From Agrobacterium tumefaciens (GTDB lineage: Bacteria > Pseudomonadota > Alphaproteobacteria > Rhizobiales > Rhizobiaceae), in assembly GCA_025560025.1 (NCBI GenBank), contig CP048485.1:1364001-1428000 (forward strand): a stretch of 64,000 nt of DNA, in the 5' to 3' direction. Every line of letters begins with the position of its first letter. Position 1 is the first letter of the stretch. The translations under genes and the position numbers were made by a program. Positions 36,673 to 46,478 of this stretch are shown here, one piece after another. Under the pieces are notes generated by a model, which saw only the letters and a program-made list of their open reading frames with translations, was not told where the DNA came from and ran no database searches.

Positions 36673-37911
36673 GTGAGTAATATTGACAGCCGTAAGCCCA
36701 GTGGCGAACCGAGATGGCTTGGTCCCGCCAGCCCGACGCGGATCGCCCTGATCCCGCCCATCTCGGCTGCGCGCTGGCTGCTCGTTCTCGTTGCCCTTGC
36801 CGGCATTTATTTCTTCCACGGCTTTCTCGTCCCCGTTCTCGCCGCCCTCGTCATCGGTTTTGCCAGCTGGCCGGTCTATACACGGCTCTTGCGGCAGGTA
36901 GGCGGCAACACCACACTCGGCGCCACCATCGCCATCATCCTCATCCTCGCCTTCCTCGTCGTGCCGATTTTCATCGCCGCCTCCTATACGGCCAGCGAAA
37001 TTCGCGAATGGTTCGGCTGGGCCGTTCATGTCAACAAGACGGGCGCTCCCGTACCGGACTGGATCGCCGCACTTCCCGGCGTCGGCCCCTGGTTCGGCGA
37101 GCAATGGGTGAAATATATCGGCACGCCGGGCGCCATCGGCGAAGTCATCCAGCTCGTCAGCGGCGCCAATATCGGCAATATCTACCGGGCGATCCTCGCT
37201 GCCGGCAATGGCGCCTTCCACCTCGTGCTGACGCTGCTGTTCATGCTGATCGCGCTGTTCTTCGTCTACCGCAACGGCGCCGGCTTCACCCGCCAGGTCG
37301 ACCTTGTGGGCGAACGCATCCTGCCGACACGCTGGGAACGCATCTCCCGCGTCGTGCCCGCCACCATCAGCTCCACCGTTACGGGCATGACGCTGATCGC
37401 CATCGGTGAAGGCATCATCCTCGGCATCGCCTACTGGATCGCCGGGGTGCCCTCACCCGTCACGCTCGGCGTTCTCACCGGCGTCATGGCCCTCATTCCG
37501 GGCGGCGCGCCGCTCTCCTTTACGCTGGTCTCGATCTATCTGGTCGCCAGCGGCTCGCCGGCCTACGGGCTGGCGCTGTTCGTCTGGGGCTCGGTCGAGC
37601 TTTTCATCGTCGACAAGACCATCCGCCCCAAGCTGGTCGGCGGCCCGATCAAACTGCCCTTCCTGCCGACCTTTTTCGGCCTCGTCGGCGGCGTCAAGAC
37701 CATGGGCTTCCTCGGCCTCTTCATCGGCCCTGTGTTGATGGCGCTGCTCGTGGCGATCTGGCGCGAATGGGTGCGCGAAGTGGAACTCTCGGGCGCCGTC
37801 AGCGCCGAGCTTCCGCCGTCACCGCCCACGCAGGACGATCCCGTTGATGAGGTCGCTGCGCTTGAAGACGATAACGAGGAAACAACGGCATTTCGAAAAG
37901 CCGCTTTCTGA
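36673..37911 (+). CDS. AI-2E/PerM family membrane transporter
   Basis: A 412-residue protein with about eight helices. It starts with GTG, and the first helical hairpin is in ARWLLVLVALAGIYFFHGFLVPVLAALVIGFASWPVY. The conserved C-terminal part GVLTGVMALIPGGAPLSFTLVSIYL and VDKTIRPKLVGGPIKLPFLPTFFGLVGGVKTMGFLGLFIGPVLMALL is characteristic of the family. Some members export autoinducer-2 or move Na+/H+, so the substrate is unknown. An acidic C-terminal tail follows. Confidence 0.9.
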   Translation: MSNIDSRKPSGEPRWLGPASPTRIALIPPISAARWLLVLVALAGIYFFHGFLVPVLAALVIGFASWPVYTRLLRQVGGNTTLGATIAIILILAFLVVPIFIAASYTASEIREWFGWAVHVNKTGAPVPDWIAALPGVGPWFGEQWVKYIGTPGAIGEVIQLVSGANIGNIYRAILAAGNGAFHLVLTLLFMLIALFFVYRNGAGFTRQVDLVGERILPTRWERISRVVPATISSTVTGMTLIAIGEGIILGIAYWIAGVPSPVTLGVLTGVMALIPGGAPLSFTLVSIYLVASGSPAYGLALFVWGSVELFIVDKTIRPKLVGGPIKLPFLPTFFGLVGGVKTMGFLGLFIGPVLMALLVAIWREWVREVELSGAVSAELPPSPPTQDDPVDEVAALEDDNEETTAFRKAAF

Positions 37912-37979
37912 TTGCTGATGCCTGCAGTGAAGGGCTTGCTCTAAAGCGGCTCAGCTGGCGAAAAATCCCTGAACCCCGC

Positions 37980-38072
37980 CTCCGTCATGCTCGGGACTGT
38001 CCCGAGCATCTGCGACCGATTGATTTCACGCTACGTGGTTGGATTCTCGGCACAAGGCCGAGGGTGACGTCG
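37980..38072. repeat. Palindromic intergenic element
   Basis: It begins CTCCGTCATGCTCGGGACTG with a small CTCGGGACTGTCCCGAG hairpin and ends GGCACAAGGCCGAGGGTGACG, so the outer ends (CGTCA and TGACG) pair. The layout matches the elements at 3563-3634, 42823-42957 and 62333-62483, with a different centre. It fills the gap between the AI-2E-family gene and the GNAT gene. Confidence 0.65.
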
Positions 38073-38112
38073 AGTGTGCAGCACGGCTTGCCGGCAAACG
38101 CGCGCAGCAGGC

Positions 38113-38568
38113 TTAAAGCGCCTTCTCCATGAACAGGCTGAGCGGATCAGGCCTGTAGGGTGCGAAGGCTTCGATCTCCACAAAGCCCGCCTTGCGGTAA
38201 AGACCGATCGCTTCCGGCTGGCTGATACCGGTTTCGAGCCGGATGGCGGCAAGACCAAGCTCCACGCCACGCGCAACAAGCGTATCCATGATCAGCTTGC
38301 CGATCCGCAATCCCCGCGCTTCGGGATCGACGAACATGCGCTTGACCTCCGCCGTGCCGTCGCCCGCTTCCACCAGCGCACCGCAGCCGACCACGCTGCC
38401 ATCATGCCGCACGACGAAAAAGGAAACATTGTCCTTTTCCAGCTGGCCGATATCGACAAGGTGATTGCTCTCGGCGGGATAAAGCGATGCCATATAGGCG
38501 TTCGAAAGATCGATGAGGCGCAGAACCGCTTCCTGCCGGGGCGTTTCAAGCTTGATTTCCGTGGCCAA
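38113..38568 (-). CDS. GNAT family N-acetyltransferase
   Basis: A 151-residue acetyl-CoA-dependent acyltransferase. Strand motifs VSFFVVRHDGSVVGCGALVEAGDGTAEVKRMFVDPEARGLRIGKLIMDTL include the acetyl-CoA loop (RGLRIGK, an R-x-x-G-x-G/A variant), followed by LGLAAIRLETGISQPEAIGLYRKAGF. The substrate is unknown. Confidence 0.9.
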   Translation of the reverse strand: MATEIKLETPRQEAVLRLIDLSNAYMASLYPAESNHLVDIGQLEKDNVSFFVVRHDGSVVGCGALVEAGDGTAEVKRMFVDPEARGLRIGKLIMDTLVARGVELGLAAIRLETGISQPEAIGLYRKAGFVEIEAFAPYRPDPLSLFMEKAL

Positions 38569-38674
38569 TGCGATGCCTGCTTTCTCTATAAAAATGCGTA
38601 TTTCGTCGTAATGTCACTGCAATCCCGATAGATGAGTTTCTAGAGCATAATTCCTGACAGAGGCAACACACATC

Positions 38675-39097
38675 ATGAAAACAGCCCTCGTCCTCATGAC
38701 CTTTCTAGGCTGCGACGATAGCGCCACCGATTGCCATTACATCGCCACATCGCAGCAGCGCTGGACGAGTATCGAGCTCTGCGACGCCGTTTCCGAGAAG
38801 GAGCTGGAACGTTACGCCAATGCGTCATATCCGGTCGTCGTGGCGGTGTGCCAGACACCCGGCGAAGAGACGCCCCAGACCGCGGGCAATACGCCCGGCA
38901 CCCAGCCTCCTGCCGCCGCTGCACCGGCAGAGACACCACAGGTGACGCAGAAGGAAGAAGAGAGCATGACCCGGCAGGCGATCAGCCGCGTCAGCCGTAT
39001 CCTGCCGTCCACCGAAGGTGTGAAACACCTGCTCGGAACGCCGGTGCGGATGGTTGAAAACAGCTATTCCTGGATCGCCAAACGCTTCGAGAAATAA
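38675..39097 (+). CDS. Conserved rhizobial hypothetical protein
   Basis: A 140-residue protein. The N-terminal half has four cysteines (FLGCDDSATDCHYI ... IELCDAV ... VVAVCQ), a spacing suggestive of a small disulfide-bonded domain in the periplasm, although no clear signal peptide is present. A Pro/Ala-rich linker follows, and the C-terminus is basic and helical (SRVSRILPSTEGVKHLLGTPVRMVENSYSWIAKRFEK). I do not recognise a named family. A strong hairpin follows the stop codon. Confidence 0.75.
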   Translation: MKTALVLMTFLGCDDSATDCHYIATSQQRWTSIELCDAVSEKELERYANASYPVVVAVCQTPGEETPQTAGNTPGTQPPAAAAPAETPQVTQKEEESMTRQAISRVSRILPSTEGVKHLLGTPVRMVENSYSWIAKRFEK

Positions 39098-39104
39098 GGA
39101 AATG

Positions 39105-39147
39105 ACCTCCACTCATTCCTGTGACAGGCATAGGAATGAGTGGAGGT
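39105..39147. terminator. Perfect 16-bp hairpin after the hypothetical gene
   Basis: ACCTCCACTCATTCCT (39105-39120) and AGGAATGAGTGGAGGT (39132-39147) are exact reverse complements around an 11-base loop, 7 bases after the stop codon and 69 bases from the convergent DUF2336 gene. There is no T-run, so it is either a bidirectional non-canonical terminator or an RNA-stabilising stem. Confidence 0.6.
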
Positions 39148-39216
39148 GGGATGCGCCGGTTCGAAAAAACATCGCAGCGTTTAATGGATTTCGATCTCGC
39201 CGAAAATCCCCAGACC

Positions 39217-40353
39217 TCAGGCTGCTTCCACCGTCAAGGCTTCCGCATAGTGCCGCGCCTTCTGCCGTTCTTCGGCCATGGCGAGTTTGCGGACGGCATG
39301 CAGCAGCTCGAAAAGCGTTTCCGAGCCATCGGCATTGCGGAAATGGGCAAGCAGTTCGGCCGAAACGGAAGCTGCGGCCTCTGAAAGATGCGAGCGGGCG
39401 GCGCGGCGCCACATCAGCGTCGCCTCGGTAAAGACATCGACGACATCACCGAAAAGGCCGATCGACTGGAACAATGCTTTCAGCGCATGTGGCCGTCCGG
39501 TGGCAAGAATGGCGCGTACCTTACGGTCGTCGAGGCCCGAAAGATTGACCATCGCCGCCGTGAAGAATTCCAGCTTGCCCGAACAGACGGCGTGGATGAG
39601 AAGCGCCGGTGTCAATTCCAGCCTCTGCCGCAGATGCTCCACCAACGCGGGCAATTCAGGCGACGAAACGCTGCCGGCAATAAGGATGGTGGCGCAATCC
39701 TCCGCTTCGCGGAAAATGCTGTCGGCGCGACTTTGCGCAATCAGGGCATGAACCAGTGCTGAGCCCGCCAGAGCTTGGCTGACGCGGCCCATCAGAAGGT
39801 GACGCGCATCGGCCGGCAGCGCCTCGCGGCGAAGCAGAAGATCGCGAATATCGGCATCCGAACCATGGCGCTCGGCAATGCGCCGCAAGGAAAACGGCGT
39901 GATGAAGGCATCGTCGTTCTCGAGAAGAATGATCGTTTCCGGCAAATCGCCGACTTCGGCAAGTGCTGCACAGACCCCGCGCGGCAGGGCCGGCCTCGCG
40001 GCGATGAGGGCACGGGTAACACTTTCGCCACGCCCGGCAAGATCGACTAGATCGGCCTCCCCGAGAACGGGCGAACGGGCAATCACCGTGCAGGCGATTT
40101 CCGGCTGGTCTTCGGCAAGCGAAACGAGAATGGCGCGCGGCGCATCGGTGGCTTCCGCCAGCGCCTCGGCAAGCGCCAGCCTGACACGCGGCGAAGGATC
40201 GTCGAGAAGATAGGTCATCGCCATATAGGCGGCGTCGCGGTTCTCCCGCGCCATGTCGGAATGCAGATAGGCGCGACCGAGAGCATTGGCGGCTTTCGCC
40301 CGCTCGGTCGATCCAGCCTTTTCAGACCAGCGAAGAAATGCCTGTACGATCAC
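39217..40353 (-). CDS. DUF2336 protein (HEAT-like repeats)
   Basis: A soluble all-helical protein of 378 residues whose helical pairs recur (AAYMAMTYLLDDPSPRVRLALAEALAEATDAPRAILVSLAEDQPEIACTVIARSPVL), the DUF2336 pattern that is common in alphaproteobacteria. In Caulobacter-type bacteria some members act in stress or surface signalling; the role here is unknown. The GTG at 40353 with GAGG five bases upstream (VIVQAFLRW) is chosen; an ATG at 40371 is the alternative. Confidence 0.85.
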   Translation of the reverse strand: MIVQAFLRWSEKAGSTERAKAANALGRAYLHSDMARENRDAAYMAMTYLLDDPSPRVRLALAEALAEATDAPRAILVSLAEDQPEIACTVIARSPVLGEADLVDLAGRGESVTRALIAARPALPRGVCAALAEVGDLPETIILLENDDAFITPFSLRRIAERHGSDADIRDLLLRREALPADARHLLMGRVSQALAGSALVHALIAQSRADSIFREAEDCATILIAGSVSSPELPALVEHLRQRLELTPALLIHAVCSGKLEFFTAAMVNLSGLDDRKVRAILATGRPHALKALFQSIGLFGDVVDVFTEATLMWRRAARSHLSEAAASVSAELLAHFRNADGSETLFELLHAVRKLAMAEERQKARHYAEALTVEAA

Positions 40354-40477
40354 CTGAGCCTCGAAACACATTCGCAACAATGAGTGACGGCATCATCGCC
40401 GCCACCATGTATAAAACTCTAGGCGCAAATGGTTTACGTTTGGTTCACCATAAAATTTAACCGTTGCCGGCGAAGAA

Positions 40478-41094
40478 CTATATTGATGGCGCAGTAGAAG
40501 GCCGCTGCAGCTGGAATACATCGCTGCCGCCGTCGCAATAATCCATATAACCCATGCGCGCCACGGGACGCGCCAGCCCCATATCGATACGGCCGTCGCG
40601 AATGATCGTCTCATCGATGTGGATCGCCATGACCTGTCCGATGACCATCCACGAATCCGCCGGCTTGCCATCGATGTCCATGAGCTGCTGTATCTGCGTC
40701 ACCCGGCATTCCAGCACGGCCAGCGCCTCGCCCACGAAAGGCGCATCCACGACCCGACCGTCAACGGCGGTCAGACCCGCAAGGGCGAATTCATCGACAT
40801 CGTAGGCGACGGGCGCTGAAGAGGCATTCATCCGGTCGACCAGGTGGCGGCTGACGAGGTTGGCGGTGAAAACGCCGGTCTCCTCCACATTGCGCAGGCT
40901 GTCCTTACGCCCGCTGGAGGAAAACATGACGAGCTTCGGCCGGTCGGAAATCGCATTGAAGAAGGAATAGGGAGAGAGGTTGAGAGAACCGTCCCTCCCC
41001 TTCGAGCCGATCCAGCCGATCGGCCGCGGCGCGACGATCGCCTTGAAAGGATCGTGCGGCAGACCGTGCTGGTTGGTATCGGTGGTGTAGAACA

Positions 41095-41095
<1 letters not shown>
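40478..41095 (-). CDS. Flavin reductase-like domain protein
   Basis: A 205-residue FMN-binding split-barrel protein: PFKAIVAPRPIGWIGSKGRDGSLNLSPYSFFNAISDRPKLVMFSSS is the typical flavin-binding block of the flavin reductase-like family. Such proteins reduce flavin with NAD(P)H or bind it for a partner enzyme. Its ATG at 41095 overlaps the stop codon of the upstream nitroreductase by one base (TGATG), so the two are translationally coupled and may act together. Confidence 0.9.
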
Positions 41096-41700
<605 letters not shown>

Positions 41701-41786
41701 TCATCGCGAAATTATGGGCCTTGAAATAGCCACGGCATTGGTTTTGAAGTGATCCGGGAAAATCAAGAAGTCAATCGGTATCGAAA

Positions 41787-42779
41787 ATGTCGGCAATCAA
41801 ATTCGTGGCCAAATTCGCGACACGTCTGGCCATTGCGTTCGCCGCGATCGGCATTTTATCACAGGCAGCTTTTTCGCAGGATGCGTTTAAAGACTTCAAG
41901 CAGCTTGGCGGCACGCCGAAAATGCCGAAACTCAATGCTTTCACCGCCCCGACTGCGCCCAATGCCCCGACAAGCACCGCCCGCGACATCGCCATGGAAG
42001 CCAAGCTGACGAGCGAAGGCGAAGCGGTGAAGGAAGGCCTGTCCTGGCGCGTTTTCAGCCCGATCCCCGGTGCTGACGGCAAATTGCCGATGCTGGCAAG
42101 CTCCGAGGGCGGCTCGGCACATTTTAATCTGGTTCCCGGAGAATATTTCGTCAACGTCGCCTTCGGCCGCGCCGGCGTCACCAAGAAACTCAACATTCCG
42201 ACATCAGGCAACGTTCAGAAACAGGTGTTGATTCTCGATGCCGGCGGTTTCGTGCTGAACGCGGTCGCAGGTTCCGACAAGCAGATCTCCGGCACCCAGC
42301 TGAAATTTTCCGTCTACTCGTCGGACGCCCGGCCGGACGGCGAGCGCGGCCTCGTCATGTCCGATATCAAGCCCAACACCATCGTCCGCCTCAATGCCGG
42401 CACGTACCACGTGGTTTCCGAATATGGCAACGTCAATGCGGTGGTGCGCGCCGATATCCAGGTGGAAGCCGGCAAGCTGACGGAAGCGACCCTCCAGCAT
42501 CAGGCCGCCCAGATCACCCTCAAGCTCGTCTCCGAAGAAGGCGGCGAGGCCATTGCCGATACGGCCTGGTCGGTGCTGAACGGCGGCGGCGACGTGGTCA
42601 ACGAAAGCGTCAGCGCCTTTTCGACCATGGTGCTGGCAGAAGGCGAATATACCGCCATCGCCCGCAACAAGGACAAGGTTTTCCAGCGCAACTTCAAGGT
42701 CACGTCCGGCCGGGATTCGGACGTGGAAGTGCTGATGAAGGATCAGGCGCCGGAAGATATGACCGGGGATTTCGAGTAG
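41787..42779 (+). CDS. Secreted conserved hypothetical protein with beta-sandwich repeats
   Basis: A 330-residue protein with a signal peptide (hydrophobic LAIAFAAIGILSQAAFSQDA). The mature part has three similar modules (FSPIPGADGKLPMLASSEGGSAHFNLVPGEYFVNVAFGRAGVTKKL; FSVYSSDARPDGERGL ... IVRLNAGTYHVVSEYGNV; WSVLNGGGDVVNESVSAFSTMVLAEGEYTAIARNKDKVFQRNF). Each contains the short form x-x-L-x-x-G-x-Y-x-(V/A) of Ig- or carboxypeptidase-regulatory-type folds. This points to an envelope or surface protein; no enzyme residues are visible and the family has no name that I know. Confidence 0.78.
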   Translation: MSAIKFVAKFATRLAIAFAAIGILSQAAFSQDAFKDFKQLGGTPKMPKLNAFTAPTAPNAPTSTARDIAMEAKLTSEGEAVKEGLSWRVFSPIPGADGKLPMLASSEGGSAHFNLVPGEYFVNVAFGRAGVTKKLNIPTSGNVQKQVLILDAGGFVLNAVAGSDKQISGTQLKFSVYSSDARPDGERGLVMSDIKPNTIVRLNAGTYHVVSEYGNVNAVVRADIQVEAGKLTEATLQHQAAQITLKLVSEEGGEAIADTAWSVLNGGGDVVNESVSAFSTMVLAEGEYTAIARNKDKVFQRNFKVTSGRDSDVEVLMKDQAPEDMTGDFE

Positions 42780-42822
42780 GTTCGATTGAACTAATCGCGA
42801 GGCCAGCGGTATGACCCAAAAA

Positions 42823-42957
42823 CCTCTCCTCCGTCATGCCGGACTTGATCTGGCATCCAGCCACGGCGCGTCTGCGTCGTGAGAAACGAGTCTTTCGCGA
42901 TCAAGGACTTGATCGCACTGGACCCCGGATCAAGTCCGGGGTGACGGAGTGCGGATG
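42823..42957. repeat. Copy A of a 135-150-bp rhizobial palindromic mosaic element
   Basis: It begins CCTCTCCTCCGTCATGCCGG and ends GGGGTGACGGAGTGCGGATG. Three nested stems are visible: an outer pairing of CTCCGTCA with TGACGGAG, a CCGGACTTGATCTGG arm pairing imperfectly with CCGGATCAAGTCCGG, and an inner GCGATCAAG-GA-CTTGATCGC. Copy B (62333-62483) shares most of the sequence but has a CTCGGGCTTG insert near its 3' end. Confidence 0.85.
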
Positions 42958-42991
42958 CCCCGCCTTCTGCCAGCACATCCCCACAAACAAA

Positions 42992-43011
42992 ACGGCCCCC
43001 GAAGGGGCCGT
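42992..43011 (-). terminator. Rho-independent terminator of thrS
   Basis: ACGGCCCC (42992-42999) and GGGGCCGT (43004-43011) form a perfect 8-bp stem with loop CGAA; the minus strand continues TTTTGTTTGTGG. It lies 10 bases past the thrS stop codon. Confidence 0.9.
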
Positions 43012-43020
43012 CGTCATTTC

Positions 43021-45024
43021 TCAAGCAACCTGCTTCTTCGCCGCAAGCTTGCGCTTCACATCCGGCGGCGTCGCTTCGTCCACAAGGCTCGTAATCGCAT
43101 CTTCCAGCGACATCGGCGTCTGGTTCTGCGAACCGAGACGGCGGATGTTGACGGTGCGCTCTTCCGCTTCCTTGCGGCCGCAGACGATGATGACCGGAAC
43201 CTTGGTCACCGAATGCTCGCGGATCTTGTAGTTGATCTTCTCGTTGCGGAAATCGGTCTCGACTGCCATGCCGGCCTCGCGCAGCGCTTCGGCAACCTCA
43301 CGGCCGTAATCATCCGCATCCGAGGTGATCGTCGCGACCACGACCTGAAGCGGCGCAAACCACAGCGGCATATGGCCGGCGAAGTTCTCGATGAGAATGC
43401 CGAGGAAGCGCTCCATGGAGCCGCAGATGGCGCGATGGATCATCACCGGCTGCGTCTTTTCGGAGTTCTGGTCGATATAGAAGGCGCCGAAACGTTCCGG
43501 CAGGTTGAAGTCCACCTGCGTCGTGCCGCACTGCCATTCACGGCCGATGGCATCCTTCAGCGTATATTCGAACTTCGGCCCGTAGAACGCGCCCTCGCCC
43601 GGCAGAATGCCGGTCTTGATGCGGCCTTCGGACTGTTCCTCGATGGTCTTCAGAACATCCATCATCACGCTTTCGGCGCGATCCCAGAGATCGTCGGAAC
43701 CGACGCGCTTTTCAGGGCGCGTGGAGAGCTTGACGACGACTTCGCTGAAACCGAAATCCTCATAGACGGAGAGGATGAGGTCGTTGATGCGCAGGCATTC
43801 CGCCGCCATCTGCTCTTCCGTGCAGAAGACATGCGCATCGTCCTGCGTGAAGCCGCGAACGCGCATCAGGCCATGCAGAGCCCCGGAAGCCTCATAACGA
43901 TGCACGGTGCCGAATTCCGCAAGGCGGACGGGCATTTCGCGGTAAGACTTCAAGCCATGCTTGAAGATCTGCACGTGACCCGGGCAGTTCATCGGCTTCA
44001 GGGCGAAAACGCGCTGATCGGCTTCCTCGTCATCGGGATGGGTGAAGGCATGGGCGGATTTCACCGCGAACATGTTTTCCTGATACCAGCCCCAGTGACC
44101 GGAGGTTTCCCACAGCGACTTGTCCAGCACCTGCGGCGCGTTGACTTCCTGATAGGTATTGGCAAGCCGGCGGCGCATATAGGCCGTCAGCGTCTGGAAC
44201 ATGCGCCAGCCCTTGCCGTGCCAGAACACGACGCCCGGGCCTTCTTCCTGGAAATGGAACAGGTCCATTTCGCGGCCGAGACGGCGGTGGTCGCGCTTTT
44301 CGGCTTCCGCCAGCACGTGCAGATAATTGTCCAGCTCTTCCTGCGTCGCCCAGGCGGTGCCGTAGATGCGCGACAGCATCGCATTGTTGCTGTCACCGCG
44401 CCAATAGGCGCCGGCCACCTTCATCAACTTGAAGGCCGTTCCGATCTGCCCCGTGGAGGCCATATGCGGGCCACGGCAGAGATCGAACCAGTCGCCCTGG
44501 TAATAGATCTTCAGGTCCTGACCTGCCGGAATGGCGTCGACCAGCTCGACCTTGTAGTTCTCGCCCTTGGCGGCGAACACTTCCTTGGCCTTTTCACGTG
44601 ACCAGACCTCGCGGGTAAACGGCTTGTTGCGCAGAATGATTTCCTTCATGCGCTTTTCGATCTTTGGCAGATCTTCCGGCGTGAAAGGTTCGTTCTTGGC
44701 GAAGTCGTAATAAAAGCCGTTCTCGATTACAGGGCCGATCGTCACCTGCGTGCCGGGCCACAGTTCCTGCACGGCTTCAGCCATGACGTGGGCGGCATCG
44801 TGGCGGATGAGCTCCAGCGCACGCCCGTCTTCACGCGTGACGATCTCGATTTTGCCATCGGTGATGGTCTCGGACAAATCGCGCACGGTGCCGTCAAGCG
44901 CAATGGCGACAGCCTTCTTGGCAAGCGATTTGGAAATGGATTCGGCGACCTCGCGGCCGGTCGTACCGGCGGGGTAGCTGCGCACGGATCCATCGGGAAA
45001 TGTAAGGGAAACAGCTTCAGACAT
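43021..45024 (-). CDS. thrS: Threonyl-tRNA synthetase
   Basis: Class II synthetase of 667 residues. It has an N-terminal TGS domain ([15 protein letters not shown] ...), the editing domain with HxxxH in [12 protein letters not shown], the class II core with [10 protein letters not shown] and the C-terminal anticodon-binding domain ([28 protein letters not shown]). The length is normal for alphaproteobacteria. It is monocistronic with its own terminator. Confidence 0.97.
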   Translation of the reverse strand: MSEAVSLTFPDGSVRSYPAGTTGREVAESISKSLAKKAVAIALDGTVRDLSETITDGKIEIVTREDGRALELIRHDAAHVMAEAVQELWPGTQVTIGPVIENGFYYDFAKNEPFTPEDLPKIEKRMKEIILRNKPFTREVWSREKAKEVFAAKGENYKVELVDAIPAGQDLKIYYQGDWFDLCRGPHMASTGQIGTAFKLMKVAGAYWRGDSNNAMLSRIYGTAWATQEELDNYLHVLAEAEKRDHRRLGREMDLFHFQEEGPGVVFWHGKGWRMFQTLTAYMRRRLANTYQEVNAPQVLDKSLWETSGHWGWYQENMFAVKSAHAFTHPDDEEADQRVFALKPMNCPGHVQIFKHGLKSYREMPVRLAEFGTVHRYEASGALHGLMRVRGFTQDDAHVFCTEEQMAAECLRINDLILSVYEDFGFSEVVVKLSTRPEKRVGSDDLWDRAESVMMDVLKTIEEQSEGRIKTGILPGEGAFYGPKFEYTLKDAIGREWQCGTTQVDFNLPERFGAFYIDQNSEKTQPVMIHRAICGSMERFLGILIENFAGHMPLWFAPLQVVVATITSDADDYGREVAEALREAGMAVETDFRNEKINYKIREHSVTKVPVIIVCGRKEAEERTVNIRRLGSQNQTPMSLEDAITSLVDEATPPDVKRKLAAKKQVA

Positions 45025-45150
45025 TGTCTAACTCTCCTGTCCAGTCCCGCCAACGAATGCGGGTGGTGTTGGAATAATAATCGCCCGACTAGTAATGGGC
45101 AGGCAGGCTGATAAAGAATTTTGCCGTTCCAGTCAAAGGTGAACGGCGTT

Positions 45151-45672
45151 TCACCGGAGCATTTCAGCGAGTCCGTTGACGGTATTGGCGTTGCGTGTCG
45201 TCCCTACCCCAAGCCTCCTGGTGGTCAATACCGATAGAAGCCGGCTTTCGCTTGGCTTGCCGCCAAAATCGATCCAGAGGTCGCCGCCGACAAGGGTGAT
45301 CTTTTCATCCCGGCGATATTTCTCCAGAAATCCGAGGACGTCGCTGCCGAGTGGCTCGCGCATCACCCGCACGCAGACGTCCGGTGGATGACCGTCAGTA
45401 AACGGATTCTCGGCGGTCAGTCTCAGCCAGTCAGGGCCTGAACGAACGAGAATATCGACATGTTTGCCGAACCGTTTCTCAAAGGCGCGCTCGAGCCTGT
45501 CCTCGATGTCGCGAACAGGAGCAGCCTGCGCGTGAAAGACAAGATTTCCCGTCGCGACCAGCGTTCTGCAGTCACCAAAACCGAGCTCCTGCGCCATTTC
45601 ACGCAGATCGGCCATGAGGAGCCGCCTGCCCGCACCAAGCACGATACTGTGCAGCAGAGCCACATAGGTCAT
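45151..45672 (-). CDS. DUF1697 protein
   Basis: A 173-residue protein with the DUF1697 pattern: YVALLHSIVLGAGRRLLMADLREMAQELGFGDCRTLVATGNLVFHA, then FTDGHPPDVCVRVM. The family is common in soil bacteria, with no known reaction. Its ATG overlaps the yidD stop codon (ATGA), so it is translated in coupling with yidD; the start at 45672 follows from this. Confidence 0.87.
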   Translation of the reverse strand: MTYVALLHSIVLGAGRRLLMADLREMAQELGFGDCRTLVATGNLVFHAQAAPVRDIEDRLERAFEKRFGKHVDILVRSGPDWLRLTAENPFTDGHPPDVCVRVMREPLGSDVLGFLEKYRRDEKITLVGGDLWIDFGGKPSESRLLSVLTTRRLGVGTTRNANTVNGLAEMLR

Positions 45673-46028
45673 CGGCGCAGCTTCCAGTAACGCCAGGGCG
45701 CCCACCAGCGCCTGTTGCCGCCGAGCTTTTCCGGCACCGGATCAAGCCCGCTGGTACCACCCGGCCCGCAGCGCGCGACGCGAAACAGCGTCATCCATCC
45801 CCCCGCCCAAAGCCCGTGGCGGGCAATGGCCTCATAACCATATTCGGAACAGGTGGGGATGTGGCGGCAGGAGTTCCCGATAAAACCGGAAAGCGTCAGC
45901 TGATAAAGCCGGATGAAACCGACGCCCAGAAGCCGCCCCGGCGTTTTGGCAAAGGCGCCGCCCCAGTTGCGGGATCGCCCGGCCTTTACCGCCGTCTCAT
46001 TATGCCGGCAGCCCGGTTCGCCGCACAT
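45669..46028 (-). CDS. yidD: Membrane protein insertion efficiency factor YidD
   Basis: A 119-residue protein with the family core FIRLYQLTLSGFIGNSCRHIPTCSEYGYEAIARHG and the C-terminal WMTLFRVARCGPGGTSGLDPVPE. Family members help YidC insert membrane proteins. The N-terminal 25-30 residues (MCGEPGCRHNE...) are a variable extension with two Cys. It follows the IscU-like gene by 3 bases and overlaps the DUF1697 gene by 4, forming a tight three-gene operon. Confidence 0.93.
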   Translation of the reverse strand: MCGEPGCRHNETAVKAGRSRNWGGAFAKTPGRLLGVGFIRLYQLTLSGFIGNSCRHIPTCSEYGYEAIARHGLWAGGWMTLFRVARCGPGGTSGLDPVPEKLGGNRRWWAPWRYWKLRR

Positions 46029-46031
46029 TGC

Positions 46032-46478
46032 CTAACCCGCAGCGTTCAGAACCGGCCGGCTCTCGATCTGGTCGAGCGCATCGATCACCGCTTCGAAAGT
46101 CAGCATGGTCGAGGCGTGGCGGGCCTTGAAGTCCCGGACCGGTGAAAGCACGCGCATATCCGCAAAACGGCCCGTCGGCCCCTCGCCGTCCTGTTTCAGC
46201 ATGGCAAGCATGTCTTCGCGCGCCTGCCGAAGCTCGGCACTGGAAGCACCGACGATATGATGCGCCATGATGGAGGCGGAGGCCTGCCCCAGTGCGCAGG
46301 CGCGAACCTCATGCGAAAATGCCGTGACGATGCCGCCTTCGAGCTTCAGATAGACCTTGAGTTTCGAGCCGCACAGCCGCGAGTGTTTCTCGGCGCTGGC
46401 ATCGGCATCCTCGAGAACACCGATCAGCGGAATATTCCCGGCAAATTCCAGAATGCGATTATTGTAGATATCGTCCAT
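46032..46478 (-). CDS. IscU/SufU-like iron-sulfur scaffold protein lacking the third cysteine
   Basis: A 148-residue NifU/IscU N-terminal-domain protein. C36 (SRLCGSK) and C61 (VRACALGQAS) are two of the three cluster ligands of the family. The third position, in RVLSPVRDFKARHASTM (about residue 122), holds Ala where SufU and IscU have Cys. The Asp normally next to the first Cys is also absent. It may be a delivery or regulatory paralogue instead of a true scaffold. Start 46478 (MDDIYNN) matches the family. It is the first gene of the operon with yidD and DUF1697. Confidence 0.87.
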   Translation of the reverse strand: MDDIYNNRILEFAGNIPLIGVLEDADASAEKHSRLCGSKLKVYLKLEGGIVTAFSHEVRACALGQASASIMAHHIVGASSAELRQAREDMLAMLKQDGEGPTGRFADMRVLSPVRDFKARHASTMLTFEAVIDALDQIESRPVLNAAG

